A DNA stretch of 64,000 nucleotides from an uncultured Roseovarius sp. (GCA_947499555.1 CANMOU010000005.1:80924-144923), one strand, 5' to 3'; shown: positions 27,185-36,484, counted from the stretch's first letter. The notes: generated by a model not told the origin, from the letters alone. Program-made: numbers and translations.

Positions 27185-28819
27185 ATGGTGCACATCGACG
27201 AGAATTTCGTGGCCAGACCGCTCCGCGGCGACCTTGATTTCAAGGAGCTCTTCCAGGAAGCAATTGCCGCTCGTGCAGGCCTTTCTGGAGTGAGCTCAGA
27301 TGAAACAAGCTCGGGATGGACACCAAGCACGTTAGCAGATGCGATGTTAGAGGCAGACCCACAAGGCCGCGGAGTGGATGTGCGAACCGTGCAGAATTGG
27401 TTTCAAGATAATGACAGGGGGATCAGTTCCGAGAATATTGTTTGCCTCGCGCGTGTATTTGGTATGGGCGATCCTGATGCGATTGCAGCATGGAGAACGG
27501 AACTGAGAGCGGCGAACAAACGCCTTGCATCGAAACGCAGAGTGCGCCGCAAAAGCAACCTAAAATCGGCTGTGACAGAGAACACGGCTGGTTCAGATTT
27601 ATCATGCGAAGACGCAGAGTCGCAAAGTAAACGAAGCGGCTTGCCAGAGCTGTCCGAAAGAATGTTCACAAGCACAGAAGGTTTCGGCATAGCCGTTGTC
27701 GTTTGGGCAGGCTTTTTTCTTCTTTGCTTGATGTCTTTTGTCTTTGAAAACCACGATGTGACATATGCAGCGCGACCAGATTTGAACAAACAGGTTGGTT
27801 TTTTCTGGTCCCTCAGCTGGCCGGTCGAGTGCCTTTTGTTGTATCCCACATTGTTTTTGCTTGTTGCGCACCTCGTCTCTTTCTGGAAGCGGGAGTGCAG
27901 CGCCACGACACAATCTGAGGACCAATGCCGCGCTTGGCGCGGACTTATCTACAGCTTGCGCTTACCACTCTGGATCGTGGCGTTTGTGGCATTCGGCTTG
28001 GTGTTTGCAGTCCAGTGGAGCGGCGTTTACCTTCTCGGTCTTACGCAAAGAGATGCGCCAGATCTTATCGATTGGATACTGGTCGCCCAGCTTCGGCCTG
28101 ACATTGTCTCGTTTTGGGAAGCTCTTTTGGTTTCCTTAGTTGCATTCCTTTATTCTGGTCTGATTTATTGGTTCTATTTTGTAGGGCTGCTTTTGTTGTT
28201 TGCCGTCTGCGAGGACTACCATAGGAAAGCTACATCATCTGAACCGTTTCACGATGTCAGTTTCTTTGAGTTCGCTGGTGAGAAGCTTCAGAGGGGCATC
28301 TTCCGCTGTACCGTGATTGGAATCTTTGCGGCCACTGCAATCCAGCTGAATGCAATCTATCTGAAGTCAGACGGCGCAACGAGTTTGGGCTGGCTGGTTG
28401 GCGATTTAGCCGCCGGGCTGGGCTGGCATTCCACTGAGTGGGCATTTCTCGGCCAATCTTCGGTATCATCTCTCACGAGTTCGATTTTGCTGTTATTACA
28501 CTTGGCGTTGTTCGGTGTGTGCACAACCAAAGTTCGTTCCGCCATGAGAGCGTCCCACTCACAAACCTTTGGGTCCGAAAGCTCGCTGGGGGAGGAGGGG
28601 GGCGAACGGAGGCGTTTCGTTCACGATCCGTTGCCTAGGCAACTTTGTGTGTTGGTCCTCCTTTGTCTGAATTTTGTCCTGCTCGGGCAGTTTGTAGGCT
28701 TCACAGTCTTACTATCCGCATCACTCCTTGTCGCCATTGCAGCGATCTGCTGGAATGAAAAAGGCTCTGAGTTGCGCGGTAATATGGAGGCGCAAGTGTT
28801 TATACGGCGCGATCCATGA
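27185..28819 (+). CDS. Multi-pass membrane protein with cytoplasmic regulator-like N-terminus (possibly RcgA family)
   Basis: 544 residues from the ATG at 27185, with GAAGGT seven bases upstream. Residues about 1-130 are soluble and read like a helix-turn-helix sensing module (STLADAMLEADPQGRGVDVRTVQNWFQDNDRGISSENIVCLARVFG), ending in a basic run. From about residue 165 there are roughly eight to ten hydrophobic segments, with a soluble loop around 470-490. I tentatively link it to proteins named RcgA in Roseobacter plasmids, from memory only. Transport or membrane signalling is possible. Composition is more AT-rich than the catabolic blocks. The stop overlaps the start of the DMT exporter gene by four bases. 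Confidence 0.65.
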   Translation: MVHIDENFVARPLRGDLDFKELFQEAIAARAGLSGVSSDETSSGWTPSTLADAMLEADPQGRGVDVRTVQNWFQDNDRGISSENIVCLARVFGMGDPDAIAAWRTELRAANKRLASKRRVRRKSNLKSAVTENTAGSDLSCEDAESQSKRSGLPELSERMFTSTEGFGIAVVVWAGFFLLCLMSFVFENHDVTYAARPDLNKQVGFFWSLSWPVECLLLYPTLFLLVAHLVSFWKRECSATTQSEDQCRAWRGLIYSLRLPLWIVAFVAFGLVFAVQWSGVYLLGLTQRDAPDLIDWILVAQLRPDIVSFWEALLVSLVAFLYSGLIYWFYFVGLLLLFAVCEDYHRKATSSEPFHDVSFFEFAGEKLQRGIFRCTVIGIFAATAIQLNAIYLKSDGATSLGWLVGDLAAGLGWHSTEWAFLGQSSVSSLTSSILLLLHLALFGVCTTKVRSAMRASHSQTFGSESSLGEEGGERRRFVHDPLPRQLCVLVLLCLNFVLLGQFVGFTVLLSASLLVAIAAICWNEKGSELRGNMEAQVFIRRDP

Positions 28820-29691
28820 GCAACCAGAAAGGTATCGCATTCACCATACTCTCCATGGCTGCGTTCACGCTCGAAGACATGTTCATAAAGATTCTGTCGG
28901 TGCAGTTGCCCATTGGTCAAATGCTCTGCATGTTTGGGCTCGGAACGGCTTCACTATTCGCGATCATAATGTGGGTCAGCAGAACTCGATTTGATAATCC
29001 GGGTGCTTGGGGCAAAGTCCCTCTTTTGCGGACACTTTTCGAGGCTGGCGCAGCATTAACATTTTATCTGGCTCTTTCGAAAAACGATCTGACTCTTGTT
29101 GCGGCCATCTATCAGGCGGTGCCACTGGTGATCGTCCTCGGGGCATTTGTCTTTCTGCGAGAGCGCGTCGGATGGCGCAGATGGCTTGCCGTTCTGGTGG
29201 GATTGGTTGGGGTCATGTTGATCACGCGCCCTGGCTTTGCTGAATTCGATCCGAATTCACTTTGGGCGGTTTTATCGGCGCTTTTTGTCGCCGGCAGGGA
29301 TTTGGTTACGCGTAGAATTGAGGCAACCTTGTCGTCGACTTTGATATCTTTTCAGAGCTTTGTAATCTTGATTCCAATTGGTTTACTTTGGCATTTCGTG
29401 ACGGGTGAGGTGTTAGAGCCGGTCTCCGGTTTCCAATTGGCTTTGACGCTCGGTGGAATAATCTTTGGAGCTATCGGCTACTACTGCATCGTTCTCGGCA
29501 TGCGCTTGGGAGAAGCTTCCGTGGTCGCCCCGTTCCGATACAGCCGTATCCTCTTCGCAATTCTGGTAGGCGCCATCGTCTTTGGTGAACGCGTGGATGC
29601 AATTACACTACTTGGTATCGGTCTAATCGTTTCGGCGGGACTATATGCGTTCGAACGGAAAGCACGGAAAGGATTCAGGGCGCAGATTTGA
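28816..29691 (+). CDS. DMT-superfamily EamA transporter
   Basis: 291 residues with about ten transmembrane helices arranged as two EamA repeats; the second contains PFRYSRILFAILVGAIVFGER, a hallmark of the family. Likely an inner-membrane exporter of a small metabolite. The ATG overlaps the stop of the preceding membrane protein gene (ATGA), so both are made together; the pair may export and sense the same compound, which is an inference from coupling alone. Confidence 0.87.
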   Translation: MSNQKGIAFTILSMAAFTLEDMFIKILSVQLPIGQMLCMFGLGTASLFAIIMWVSRTRFDNPGAWGKVPLLRTLFEAGAALTFYLALSKNDLTLVAAIYQAVPLVIVLGAFVFLRERVGWRRWLAVLVGLVGVMLITRPGFAEFDPNSLWAVLSALFVAGRDLVTRRIEATLSSTLISFQSFVILIPIGLLWHFVTGEVLEPVSGFQLALTLGGIIFGAIGYYCIVLGMRLGEASVVAPFRYSRILFAILVGAIVFGERVDAITLLGIGLIVSAGLYAFERKARKGFRAQI

Positions 29692-29786
29692 TTAGCCAAG
29701 ATTTACGGAACAGAGTTCGAATATCGAATGCAATCTAATGCAGGCAAAGCCGTTTCTGGGGATACGACCCACATTAATAACATAAT

Positions 29787-29807
29787 AGTTCTTATGGGAT
29801 AAGAACT
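29787..29807. repeat. Perfect AT-rich inverted repeat, 9-base arms
   Basis: AGTTCTTAT and ATAAGAACT flank GGG in the gap between the convergent DMT exporter gene and the small exported-protein gene. It can form a stable hairpin, but lacks a T-run, so it might be a terminator, a protein-binding site or a partition-type element. Confidence 0.5.
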
Positions 29808-29904
29808 TACCATGAACATTATCACCGTCTGAGTGTCAATCCACTAAACTCAAACTGCCCTTCTTTCTTAAGAATACCTGCAAGCTCGAACTGCGCGGCC
29901 AGCT

Positions 29905-30192
29905 TCACTCGCCAACAATCTGCAGAAACCGTCCGTAGTCTTCGCTCACCTCCCGCGCCTCTTCAAAGGCCCGCACTCGTTCCCCATCTAGACAGCGGAA
30001 GTATGCCTGGATGTCTTGAATATAGAGATCAAAGTCAGACCGAATCAGGTCCGCATACGCGCGAATGTCATTGGCATCGGTCGGCACGAATGGCCGTTCC
30101 GGCGCGTAGCAAGTCTGTGCCATCGCATCCTTCGGAAGCCAGAGAGACAATAATACAGCGATGTAGCAGATACAGGTGATCTGTTTGCGCAT
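29905..30192 (-). CDS. Small exported protein of the type IV secretion island
   Basis: 95 residues from the ATG at 30192. Signal peptide MRKQITCICYIAVLLSLWL with cleavage near AMAQ, then a helical domain with two cysteines (QTCYAPERPF, and YFRCLDGERVRAFEEAREV). It lies just outside and divergent from the VirB operon. Similar small proteins seem to accompany VirB loci in this group; the role is unknown. The SD is weak. Confidence 0.6.
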   Translation of the reverse strand: MRKQITCICYIAVLLSLWLPKDAMAQTCYAPERPFVPTDANDIRAYADLIRSDFDLYIQDIQAYFRCLDGERVRAFEEAREVSEDYGRFLQIVGE

Positions 30193-30363
30193 GGGATTAG
30201 GCCCTCGATGCTTGAGGAAAGCGGCTCGCCATGCGTAATACTGACGTCGAGCGAAAGCTTGCGCAAGACAAAACCGCATCTTGCACACAAAACAGTATGA
30301 TTGTAATGATGGTGCATCGAAACCAATGGCTCCGGTGTGCCCAAAACCAAGAGAGGGCGCGCC

Positions 30364-30726
30364 GTGGCGATAGATCTACAAAAAGAAGCGCCGAATGTGG
30401 TTACAGAAGCAGGATTCAAGAAGCTCGTTGAATCCGGATACAGCGTCGAAGTCGTGTGCAAGCAGGATGCCTATCGGAAGAACTCCGTGTGGCATGGCAT
30501 CTGGCTGCTGCGTGCCGTCAACGAAGAAGGTGCCGAGAAAGAACTCGTCACGGCCCGAGCGCGTCCCGATGGAGACTTCATCCAGCTCAGGGTCTTCAAA
30601 ACCGTCACAGGCCTCACCTCCTTCCTCATTGATCTCGGTTTCTCGGTGGTGGCCTTCCCGGTCTACGAAGGACAGCGCTGGACATATACTTTGGCAGATA
30701 CGCCCGACGACGACAGCGACGGCTAG
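30364..30726 (+). CDS. Conserved hypothetical protein at head of virB operon
   Basis: 120 residues from a GTG at 30364 with GAGAGGG upstream (a GTG at 30337 is possible). Soluble alpha/beta protein: [51 protein letters not shown]. No signal peptide. It is the first gene of the VirB operon and its 3' end overlaps the likely start region of the transglycosylase gene. Function unknown; a cytoplasmic accessory or regulator of the operon is an inference from position. Confidence 0.6.
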   Translation: MAIDLQKEAPNVVTEAGFKKLVESGYSVEVVCKQDAYRKNSVWHGIWLLRAVNEEGAEKELVTARARPDGDFIQLRVFKTVTGLTSFLIDLGFSVVAFPVYEGQRWTYTLADTPDDDSDG

Positions 30727-31399
30727 CGCCGCGTTTCTCCTCCTCGCGGCTCACGCCGCGACAGCCCAGATGATCTTCACGATGGGAGGCGACGGCTCGC
30801 TTTCCCCTTCCCGCTCCCAAGACACCTTCGCACGCAATTACAATGAAGGGATCGGTCAGGGCGATCCCGATGCCCCTCTGTACATCTTTGGCAACGATGG
30901 CGCGGCTGAGGCGGATTCTGATGATGGTACATTCCGCGTCGCGGCCATTGTTCCTGGTGTTGCGGTGCCGCGCCCGGACATCCTCGCGGCAATAGACGAA
31001 ACCGCTCTCCGATATGCAAGCCACCCCGGCCTGCGCGCATCGGACCTGACCATCACCGAATGGCGGCTTCTGTTCCGCGCAAACATTGAAATCGAAAGCG
31101 CTTACAACCCCAATGCCCGGTCGCGGGTCGGCGCTATCGGCCTGGGCCAGCTCATGCCGGGCACCGCCCAGATACTAGGCGTCAATCCCTTCGACTGGCG
31201 CGCCAATCTCGACGGTTCCGCACGCTATCTGGCGACACAGCTTGAGACCTTCCGGGACGCCCGTTTGGCACTAGCTGCTTACAACGCCGGGCCCGAGGCT
31301 GTCCGCGCGCATGATGGCATTCCCCCCTATCGAGAAACGCAAAACCACGTTCAGCGGGTGCTGGCCGTGTTCAACAGGCTGGAAGGAGAAACCCCATGA
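30629..31399 (+). CDS. virB1: VirB1-like lytic transglycosylase
   Basis: A signal peptide core ([16 protein letters not shown]) is followed by an acidic linker and an SLT domain with catalytic glutamate near residue 156 (EIESAYNP), then [13 protein letters not shown], and [13 protein letters not shown]. It opens peptidoglycan for assembly of the secretion channel. The start is uncertain: no ATG or GTG lies close before the signal sequence. I use the nearest in-frame legal codon, a TTG at 30629, inside the previous gene; an ATA at 30698 would give a better signal length, and ATG at 30770 would lose the signal. The stop overlaps the virB2 start (ATGA). Confidence 0.75.
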   Translation: MISVSRWWPSRSTKDSAGHILWQIRPTTTATASAAFLLLAAHAATAQMIFTMGGDGSLSPSRSQDTFARNYNEGIGQGDPDAPLYIFGNDGAAEADSDDGTFRVAAIVPGVAVPRPDILAAIDETALRYASHPGLRASDLTITEWRLLFRANIEIESAYNPNARSRVGAIGLGQLMPGTAQILGVNPFDWRANLDGSARYLATQLETFRDARLALAAYNAGPEAVRAHDGIPPYRETQNHVQRVLAVFNRLEGETP

Positions 31400-31680
31400 G
31401 GCCGTTACCCCTAATTCTGATCATGCTGACGGTCTTCGTCTTTGTGGCTGAACCCGCGATGGCGCAATCCATTGACCTCTCGCCGATCCAGGATCTCCTG
31501 CAAGGCATCGTCGATGCCCTCACCGGCCCCCTCGGCGTCGTCATAGCCACGCTCGCCGTGATCGGTGTCTTCCTCAGCTGGTTCTTCAACATCATCGACC
31601 TGCGCCAGGCCCTTTGGGTTCTGGTCGGCATCGCCGGTGTCGCCGCAGCGCCCACGATCGTGGCCGCGGTCTTCAGCTGA
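31396..31680 (+). CDS. virB2: VirB2/TrbC-type pilin
   Basis: 94 residues. Signal peptide ending near AMAQ, then two hydrophobic helices ([19 protein letters not shown] and [19 protein letters not shown]) around a short loop, the layout of VirB2/TrbC pilin subunits. It would polymerise into the conjugative-type pilus. The ATG overlaps the stop of the transglycosylase gene by four bases; virB3 follows after ten bases. Confidence 0.85.
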   Translation: MRPLPLILIMLTVFVFVAEPAMAQSIDLSPIQDLLQGIVDALTGPLGVVIATLAVIGVFLSWFFNIIDLRQALWVLVGIAGVAAAPTIVAAVFS

Positions 31681-31690
31681 GGAGGTTGGC

Positions 31691-31969
31691 GTGGCGGAAC
31701 GGTCCCCCCTTTTTCTCGGCCTTGTGCGCCCGCCGAAACTCTTCGGCCTGCCGATCATGTATGCCGTGGTCTGGCTCTTCGGCTCCGTTCTTCTCTTCGT
31801 CTGGATCCAGAGCTTCGTCGTTCTTGGCATCGCCGCCGTTCTCTATCCGCTCCTCTGGAAGGCCGCGGACTGGGACCCGCGCTTCATCGACGTTGCGATG
31901 ACCACCCTTCAGGAAACCCCGCCCACTCGGAATCGGAAACACCACGGAGGTGACAGCTATGCCCCGTGA
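31691..31969 (+). CDS. virB3: VirB3-type membrane protein
   Basis: 92 residues from a GTG at 31691, chosen because GGAGG lies at 31681-31685. VirB3 layout: SPLFLGLVRPPKLFGLP at the start, one or two membrane helices (MYAVVWLFGSVLLFVWI, VVLGIAAVLYPLLW), and a short tail with DPRFIDV. An inner-membrane partner of VirB4. Its 3' end overlaps the start of virB4 by eleven bases. Confidence 0.85.
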   Translation: MAERSPLFLGLVRPPKLFGLPIMYAVVWLFGSVLLFVWIQSFVVLGIAAVLYPLLWKAADWDPRFIDVAMTTLQETPPTRNRKHHGGDSYAP

Positions 31970-34340
31970 CGATGTTGAAAAACGCGATGAGCGCGACGAG
32001 CGCACGCTGATGCCGACCTGGTTTCAGCACGAAAAACAGCTCGCGCATATGCTGCCTTATGTGAGCCTCGTGGATGATCGGACGGTCCGCACCCGGGTGA
32101 ACGAGCTCTTCCAATGCGTCCGGATCACGGGGGTCAACAGTTATACGAAAGATGACGACTATCTCGACAAGGTCCGCGCACTCTTCGCCCGGATTGTCGC
32201 CCAGCTCGGCGAAGAGTTCTCCTACTACGTCCACAAGGTCTCGAAGGGCATCCAGGTCGATCTTGAGCCGATTGAGGGCGACACATTCGCCGCGATGGTC
32301 GACGCACAATGGCTTGGCAAGATGGAAACCAGCGGGCTACGGGACAAGACCCTAACGCTGACCGTCATTCACCGTCCGCAATCCAAAAGCTTCCTGAGCT
32401 TCATGCGCAGCCCCTCTCCAGAGCGGTTGAAGGAGGAAACATCCAAAAGACTACGGCGATTGAATGAAGCCGTGGGCATCTTCACCTCTGGTCTCACCGA
32501 GCTGAGACCCTCCGTGCTGTCAGCGGAAACCGGCGACTTGGTAGGCTTTCTTGGCGCGCTCAATACCGGCCAGGAACGCCCACTCTACCACAGCTCCCAG
32601 TTCGGTTTTCTAGCCTCCTCGGCTGCGAACACACGCGTGACGTTCTTCGGCGATCATTTCGAGTTGAGCGAGGGCGTGGCGGGCCGTCGGTATGGCAAGA
32701 GCTACTCGATCAAGGATTACTCCGAGCAGACCCGCTGCACGATGTTCGACACGCTCAACCTGCCCGTCGACATGATCGTCACACACTCCTTCACACCTGT
32801 GAACACGAACATGACGATCTCGCGGATCAAGCGGCAGATGAAACAGATGCAAGCCGCCGACGATGCCGCGGTCTCGCTCCGGAAAAACCTCTCCTTCCTT
32901 GCCGATGATCTCGAGGCCAAACGCGCCAGCATGGGCGATCACCATATGGTGGTCACGGTCTTTGCCGAAACCCTCGACGCCCTGGAGACCCTTGGCGCCG
33001 AGATCGTCAACGCCGCCGCCTCTGAAGGCGTGACCATGGTGAGCGACCGCTTTGGGGCGAACACACACTACTTCAGCCAGCATCCCGGCAATCAGCCGAA
33101 GCGGCTCCGCTCCAGCACGATCACCAACCGCAACTTTGCGGATTTCGCAGCCTTCCACCGGACACAGCTTGGCAAGCAAGGGGAAGAGGTGCCTTGGGGC
33201 AAGGTGATCTCGCTCTTCCCCACCCCGGAAAAGAGCGCCTATCGCTTTTCGTTCCACGAGGCCGGGACTCCTGAGAAAGAACCTACGAGCGGGCACACGC
33301 TGATCATGGGCCGGCCAGGCTCCGGCAAGTCAGTCCTGGCCGCTTTTCTGATGACGCAAGCCAAGCGCACCGGGGCCCGGGTCTTCGTTTTTGACTATCG
33401 CCAAGGCATGGAAATGGCCGTCCGCGCAAATGGCGGGCGCTATACGACCATCCAGGGTGGAATGCCGACAGGTCTCAACCCGCTCTGGACCGAGACCGAC
33501 AGCCGCGGCATCGCCTGGCTGGCCGACTGGTTCGGGACTCTGCTCTTCCGCGAAGACAAGCCACTGACGCCGGCCCAAACAAACCGGATCATGGAATGCG
33601 TGCGCCAGAACGCACAGGCTACGGATCCGGGTCTTCGCGATTGGCAGAACTTCGCCTCGCTCTTTATGTCAATGGATGATGAGGGGGATCTGAACCAGCG
33701 CGTCCTCGAATGGGCGGAGAAGGGCCGGTTCGGCTGGATTTTCGGACATAGCCTCGAGGACACGTTCTCGCTCGATGGCGATATGGTCGGCTTCGATCTC
33801 ACGGGCATTCTCGACAGCGAAAGCGACAAGGAACGCATGGCGGTCCTCAGCTACCTCTTTCGCCGGATCGAGAGGAAGATCGAAGACCGCCGCCCGACGC
33901 TCATCATCATCGACGAGGCCTGGAAGGCGCTCGACAACGCGTATTTTGCCGAGCGTCTGTCGCAATGGCTCGTCACGGCCCGGAAACAAAACACCGTTGC
34001 CGTGATGATGACCCAATATGCCAGCCAGCTGGAACGCACGCGCACGGGCAAGACCATTGTCGAGGCCGTGCCAACCCAAGTGCTGCTGCCGAACATTCGG
34101 GCCAATGCGTCGGACTATCAGATGCTCAATCTCTACCAGAAAGAGCTCGATACGTTGCTGAACACCGGCACGAATTCGCGGCTCGCGCTTATCCGCGATG
34201 ATCAGGGCTCGGTGGTCGTCGACGCTGACCTGAGCGCCCTTGGGCCCAACCTCACGATCCTTGGCGGCATGGAGGCCGGCGAAAAACTTGTCGGACCCGA
34301 TTACCGCGACCGCCCCGATTTCTGGAGGCTCCAGCCATGA
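31959..34340 (+). CDS. virB4: VirB4-type ATPase
   Basis: 793 residues from the ATG at 31959, with GGAGG eight bases upstream. CagE/TrbE/VirB family ATPase: N-terminal membrane-associated domain, Walker A GRPGSGKS at about 451-458 and Walker B LIIIDEAW at about 646-653. It powers pilus assembly and substrate passage and is the largest core component. The stop overlaps the start of a small lipoprotein gene (ATGA). No second large ATPase (VirD4) is found around it. Confidence 0.93.
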   Translation: MPRDDVEKRDERDERTLMPTWFQHEKQLAHMLPYVSLVDDRTVRTRVNELFQCVRITGVNSYTKDDDYLDKVRALFARIVAQLGEEFSYYVHKVSKGIQVDLEPIEGDTFAAMVDAQWLGKMETSGLRDKTLTLTVIHRPQSKSFLSFMRSPSPERLKEETSKRLRRLNEAVGIFTSGLTELRPSVLSAETGDLVGFLGALNTGQERPLYHSSQFGFLASSAANTRVTFFGDHFELSEGVAGRRYGKSYSIKDYSEQTRCTMFDTLNLPVDMIVTHSFTPVNTNMTISRIKRQMKQMQAADDAAVSLRKNLSFLADDLEAKRASMGDHHMVVTVFAETLDALETLGAEIVNAAASEGVTMVSDRFGANTHYFSQHPGNQPKRLRSSTITNRNFADFAAFHRTQLGKQGEEVPWGKVISLFPTPEKSAYRFSFHEAGTPEKEPTSGHTLIMGRPGSGKSVLAAFLMTQAKRTGARVFVFDYRQGMEMAVRANGGRYTTIQGGMPTGLNPLWTETDSRGIAWLADWFGTLLFREDKPLTPAQTNRIMECVRQNAQATDPGLRDWQNFASLFMSMDDEGDLNQRVLEWAEKGRFGWIFGHSLEDTFSLDGDMVGFDLTGILDSESDKERMAVLSYLFRRIERKIEDRRPTLIIIDEAWKALDNAYFAERLSQWLVTARKQNTVAVMMTQYASQLERTRTGKTIVEAVPTQVLLPNIRANASDYQMLNLYQKELDTLLNTGTNSRLALIRDDQGSVVVDADLSALGPNLTILGGMEAGEKLVGPDYRDRPDFWRLQP

Positions 34341-34504
34341 AGACATTCTCCCTTGTCCTGCTCATTTGCACGCTGGCCGCTTGTTCCAACTACCGCGAAC
34401 CGAAAGCAAACTGCTTTGCTTTCGTCTCTCAGGGCCCTGCCCCGCTCGACTGTGACTTCGAGGCGCTCCCCGGTGCCGGCCTCGAGGACGTTGCCAATGA
34501 GTAG
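34337..34504 (+). CDS. Small VirB7-like lipoprotein
   Basis: A 55-residue frame beginning MKTFSLVLLICTLAACSNYR, a signal peptide with a lipobox (LAAC) that would place the cysteine at residue 16 on a membrane anchor. Two further cysteines lie at 26 and 39. Its ATG overlaps the virB4 stop by four bases and its 3' end overlaps the next gene by eight. Size, lipobox and position fit the VirB7 role of anchoring VirB9 in the outer membrane; the sequence itself is too short to prove homology. Confidence 0.7.
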   Translation: MKTFSLVLLICTLAACSNYREPKANCFAFVSQGPAPLDCDFEALPGAGLEDVANE

Positions 34505-35651
34505 ACCCCTCGTCATCACGCTGCTCCTGCTCTGCGCGACGTCTGTCGCACTTGCTCAGGGCGTACCGGTGAATGACAGCGGGCTGACCGCGCGCGATCT
34601 GATCGAAACGGGTGATCGTGAAGCCGACCTCGCCGTCCAGCGCGAGACTCTGACAGTCCAGGAACAGATTTCCGAGATCGAACGCGAACAGCTTGCGGTC
34701 CTCGATGCCATACTCGACGCTCAGACCAGTTTCGATAGCGCCTCGATCACGGGAATGGTCACGGATCTTGAGGGCGGAAATGGGGATGCCAACCGCTCGG
34801 TGGCCGCTGTGTATGGCATCACCGAGATCGACCCAAACCCCGCTGGCGAACAGATGTTCGGCGATGCGGCGGAGAATATCGAGCAGCTGATCATCCGGGT
34901 TGCCCAGGAAACCCACGGGCGGCCCGGGGTCTCTGCCGCCGGTCTCTCGGTCGTGCAATGGCGCGCGCTTCTACAGGCGCTGATCTGGCAGGAGAGCCGC
35001 TTCGTGATCCGCGCTGAAAGCCCCGTGGGCGCCTACGGGCTCACACAAATCATGCCCGGGACCGCCAGCGATCTCGGGATCAACCCGGAATACCGCACCA
35101 GCCCGTACCTTCAGGTCGAAGGCGGTGCCCGGTATCTCTCAGACCAGCTCGCGCGCTTCGATGGTAACATCATCTTCGGGCTTGCGGCCTACAATGCAGG
35201 CCCGGGTCGCGTGATCGAATATGGCGGCGTGCCACCGTTCCGGGAAACCCAGCATTACGTCACCGTCATTCCGCAGCAGTACAATGCCTATCTTGCGCGG
35301 ATTGGCGGGATTGAGGCCCTCGGCACAATTGATCCGGCTCTGCTGGCCAACTCAAACCTTTCGCTGACCGGCGCAGGTGCCGCCTTTTATGGCAGCAATT
35401 CCCCAACTGCGATCCGGCAAGCGGGCCTTCGCATCCGGGATATCGTGACCCGCATCAGCACCACAGCTGATGTGCAGGAGTCCATGGCGCTCAACACCTA
35501 CGCACGGGCCGAACTGGTCCGGCTCATCGCTGCCATGACGCGTCTCCAGGCCGCGCGCACGCAGCCGCTCAGCGCGGAACAGATGCGCCTCGCTGCCGCC
35601 CGGATGCAGGAACAAGACTTCATGACCTTCACCCTAGAGGAGCTGGACTGA
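34497..35651 (+). CDS. VirB5-like protein with inserted lytic transglycosylase domain
   Basis: 384 residues from the ATG at 34497. Signal peptide to about residue 20 (ATSVALAQG), a helical coiled segment (about 40-75), then an SLT domain with catalytic Glu166 (IWQESRFV), AYGLTQIMPGTA and [11 protein letters not shown], and a helical C-terminus. Both ends resemble the next gene's VirB5: mature proteins start AQGVPVND and AQGVPVVD, and end EQDFMTFTLEEL and EQNFMEFTIPDL. It looks like a VirB5-type protein that gained a transglycosylase core, giving the locus two transglycosylases and two VirB5-like proteins. Stop and next start share one base (TGATG). Confidence 0.8.
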   Translation: MSRPLVITLLLLCATSVALAQGVPVNDSGLTARDLIETGDREADLAVQRETLTVQEQISEIEREQLAVLDAILDAQTSFDSASITGMVTDLEGGNGDANRSVAAVYGITEIDPNPAGEQMFGDAAENIEQLIIRVAQETHGRPGVSAAGLSVVQWRALLQALIWQESRFVIRAESPVGAYGLTQIMPGTASDLGINPEYRTSPYLQVEGGARYLSDQLARFDGNIIFGLAAYNAGPGRVIEYGGVPPFRETQHYVTVIPQQYNAYLARIGGIEALGTIDPALLANSNLSLTGAGAAFYGSNSPTAIRQAGLRIRDIVTRISTTADVQESMALNTYARAELVRLIAAMTRLQAARTQPLSAEQMRLAAARMQEQDFMTFTLEELD

Positions 35652-36484
35652 TGCCCGCCCAACCGCGTCTCAAGACCCTACGTGTACTCACTTTGACAGC
35701 TTTGCTGCCACTAGGTGGGATCGTCACGCCACTTACTCTGATACCCTCAACCGCTACCGCCCAAGGCGTACCCGTCGTTGACACCCAAAACATCGCGCAA
35801 AACATCCAGCAACTGCGCCAGATGATCGAAGACGAGCTCCTGCAGAACGAACAACTCCTGCAGCTACGGGAACAGCTCACCACACTCACGGACCAACTCG
35901 CCGAATTGCAGAGGACCTATGAGGCTTTGACCCGCCTCGCTGAACTTCCTGAGGTCATCGCCACCGAAATGGAAGCTGAGCTCAACGGCATCCTCGATCA
36001 GGAATTCGGGGACATCCAAGCGACGATCCAGGCCATTCGCACAGGCGACTTCTCGGGGCTCAGTGGCTCAGGCGCGGCCGAGATCGAAACCCAGATGGAC
36101 CGCGTGCTCGCAGAACTGGGTTTCGACGACGATACGCTCCGGGAGATGGCCACCAGCGGCAACGCAGGCGCAGAGCGCATCGCGACCCAAGCGACCACAG
36201 GCGCGCTTGTCTCGGCTGCCGCGCAAAACAGCTATGACGACGCAGGCCAATCGCTCGAACGCGTAGATCGGCTCGTCGGCCTGATCGATGACATGGACGA
36301 GCTCAAGGAAAGCGTCGATCTCAACACCCGGGTGACCGCCGAACTCGCGATCGCGCTCGTCGCCATGTGGCAACTTGAGGCCGTGCAGACCGTGGGCGAT
36401 GGCACCGGTGGCGTGATCGATGCCGCCACCATCGCCGAGGAACAGAACTTCATGGAATTCACCATTCCGGATTTGGGCGACTGA
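35651..36484 (+). CDS. virB5: VirB5-type minor pilin/adhesin
   Basis: 277 residues. Signal sequence to about residue 38 (TATAQG), long helical coiled-coil (IQQLRQMIEDELLQNEQLLQLREQLTTL and beyond), central helical region and a C-terminal helix ending FMEFTIPDLGD. This is the layout of VirB5 proteins, which sit at the pilus tip. It shares its two ends with the upstream transglycosylase-bearing protein. virB8 begins 18 bases downstream. Confidence 0.8.
   Translation: MPAQPRLKTLRVLTLTALLPLGGIVTPLTLIPSTATAQGVPVVDTQNIAQNIQQLRQMIEDELLQNEQLLQLREQLTTLTDQLAELQRTYEALTRLAELPEVIATEMEAELNGILDQEFGDIQATIQAIRTGDFSGLSGSGAAEIETQMDRVLAELGFDDDTLREMATSGNAGAERIATQATTGALVSAAAQNSYDDAGQSLERVDRLVGLIDDMDELKESVDLNTRVTAELAIALVAMWQLEAVQTVGDGTGGVIDAATIAEEQNFMEFTIPDLGD

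Noticed and set aside
30395-30628. N-terminal extension of the VirB1-like protein
   Set aside because: This part is the out-of-frame shadow of the well-supported gene at 30364-30726 and is serine/proline-rich noise.
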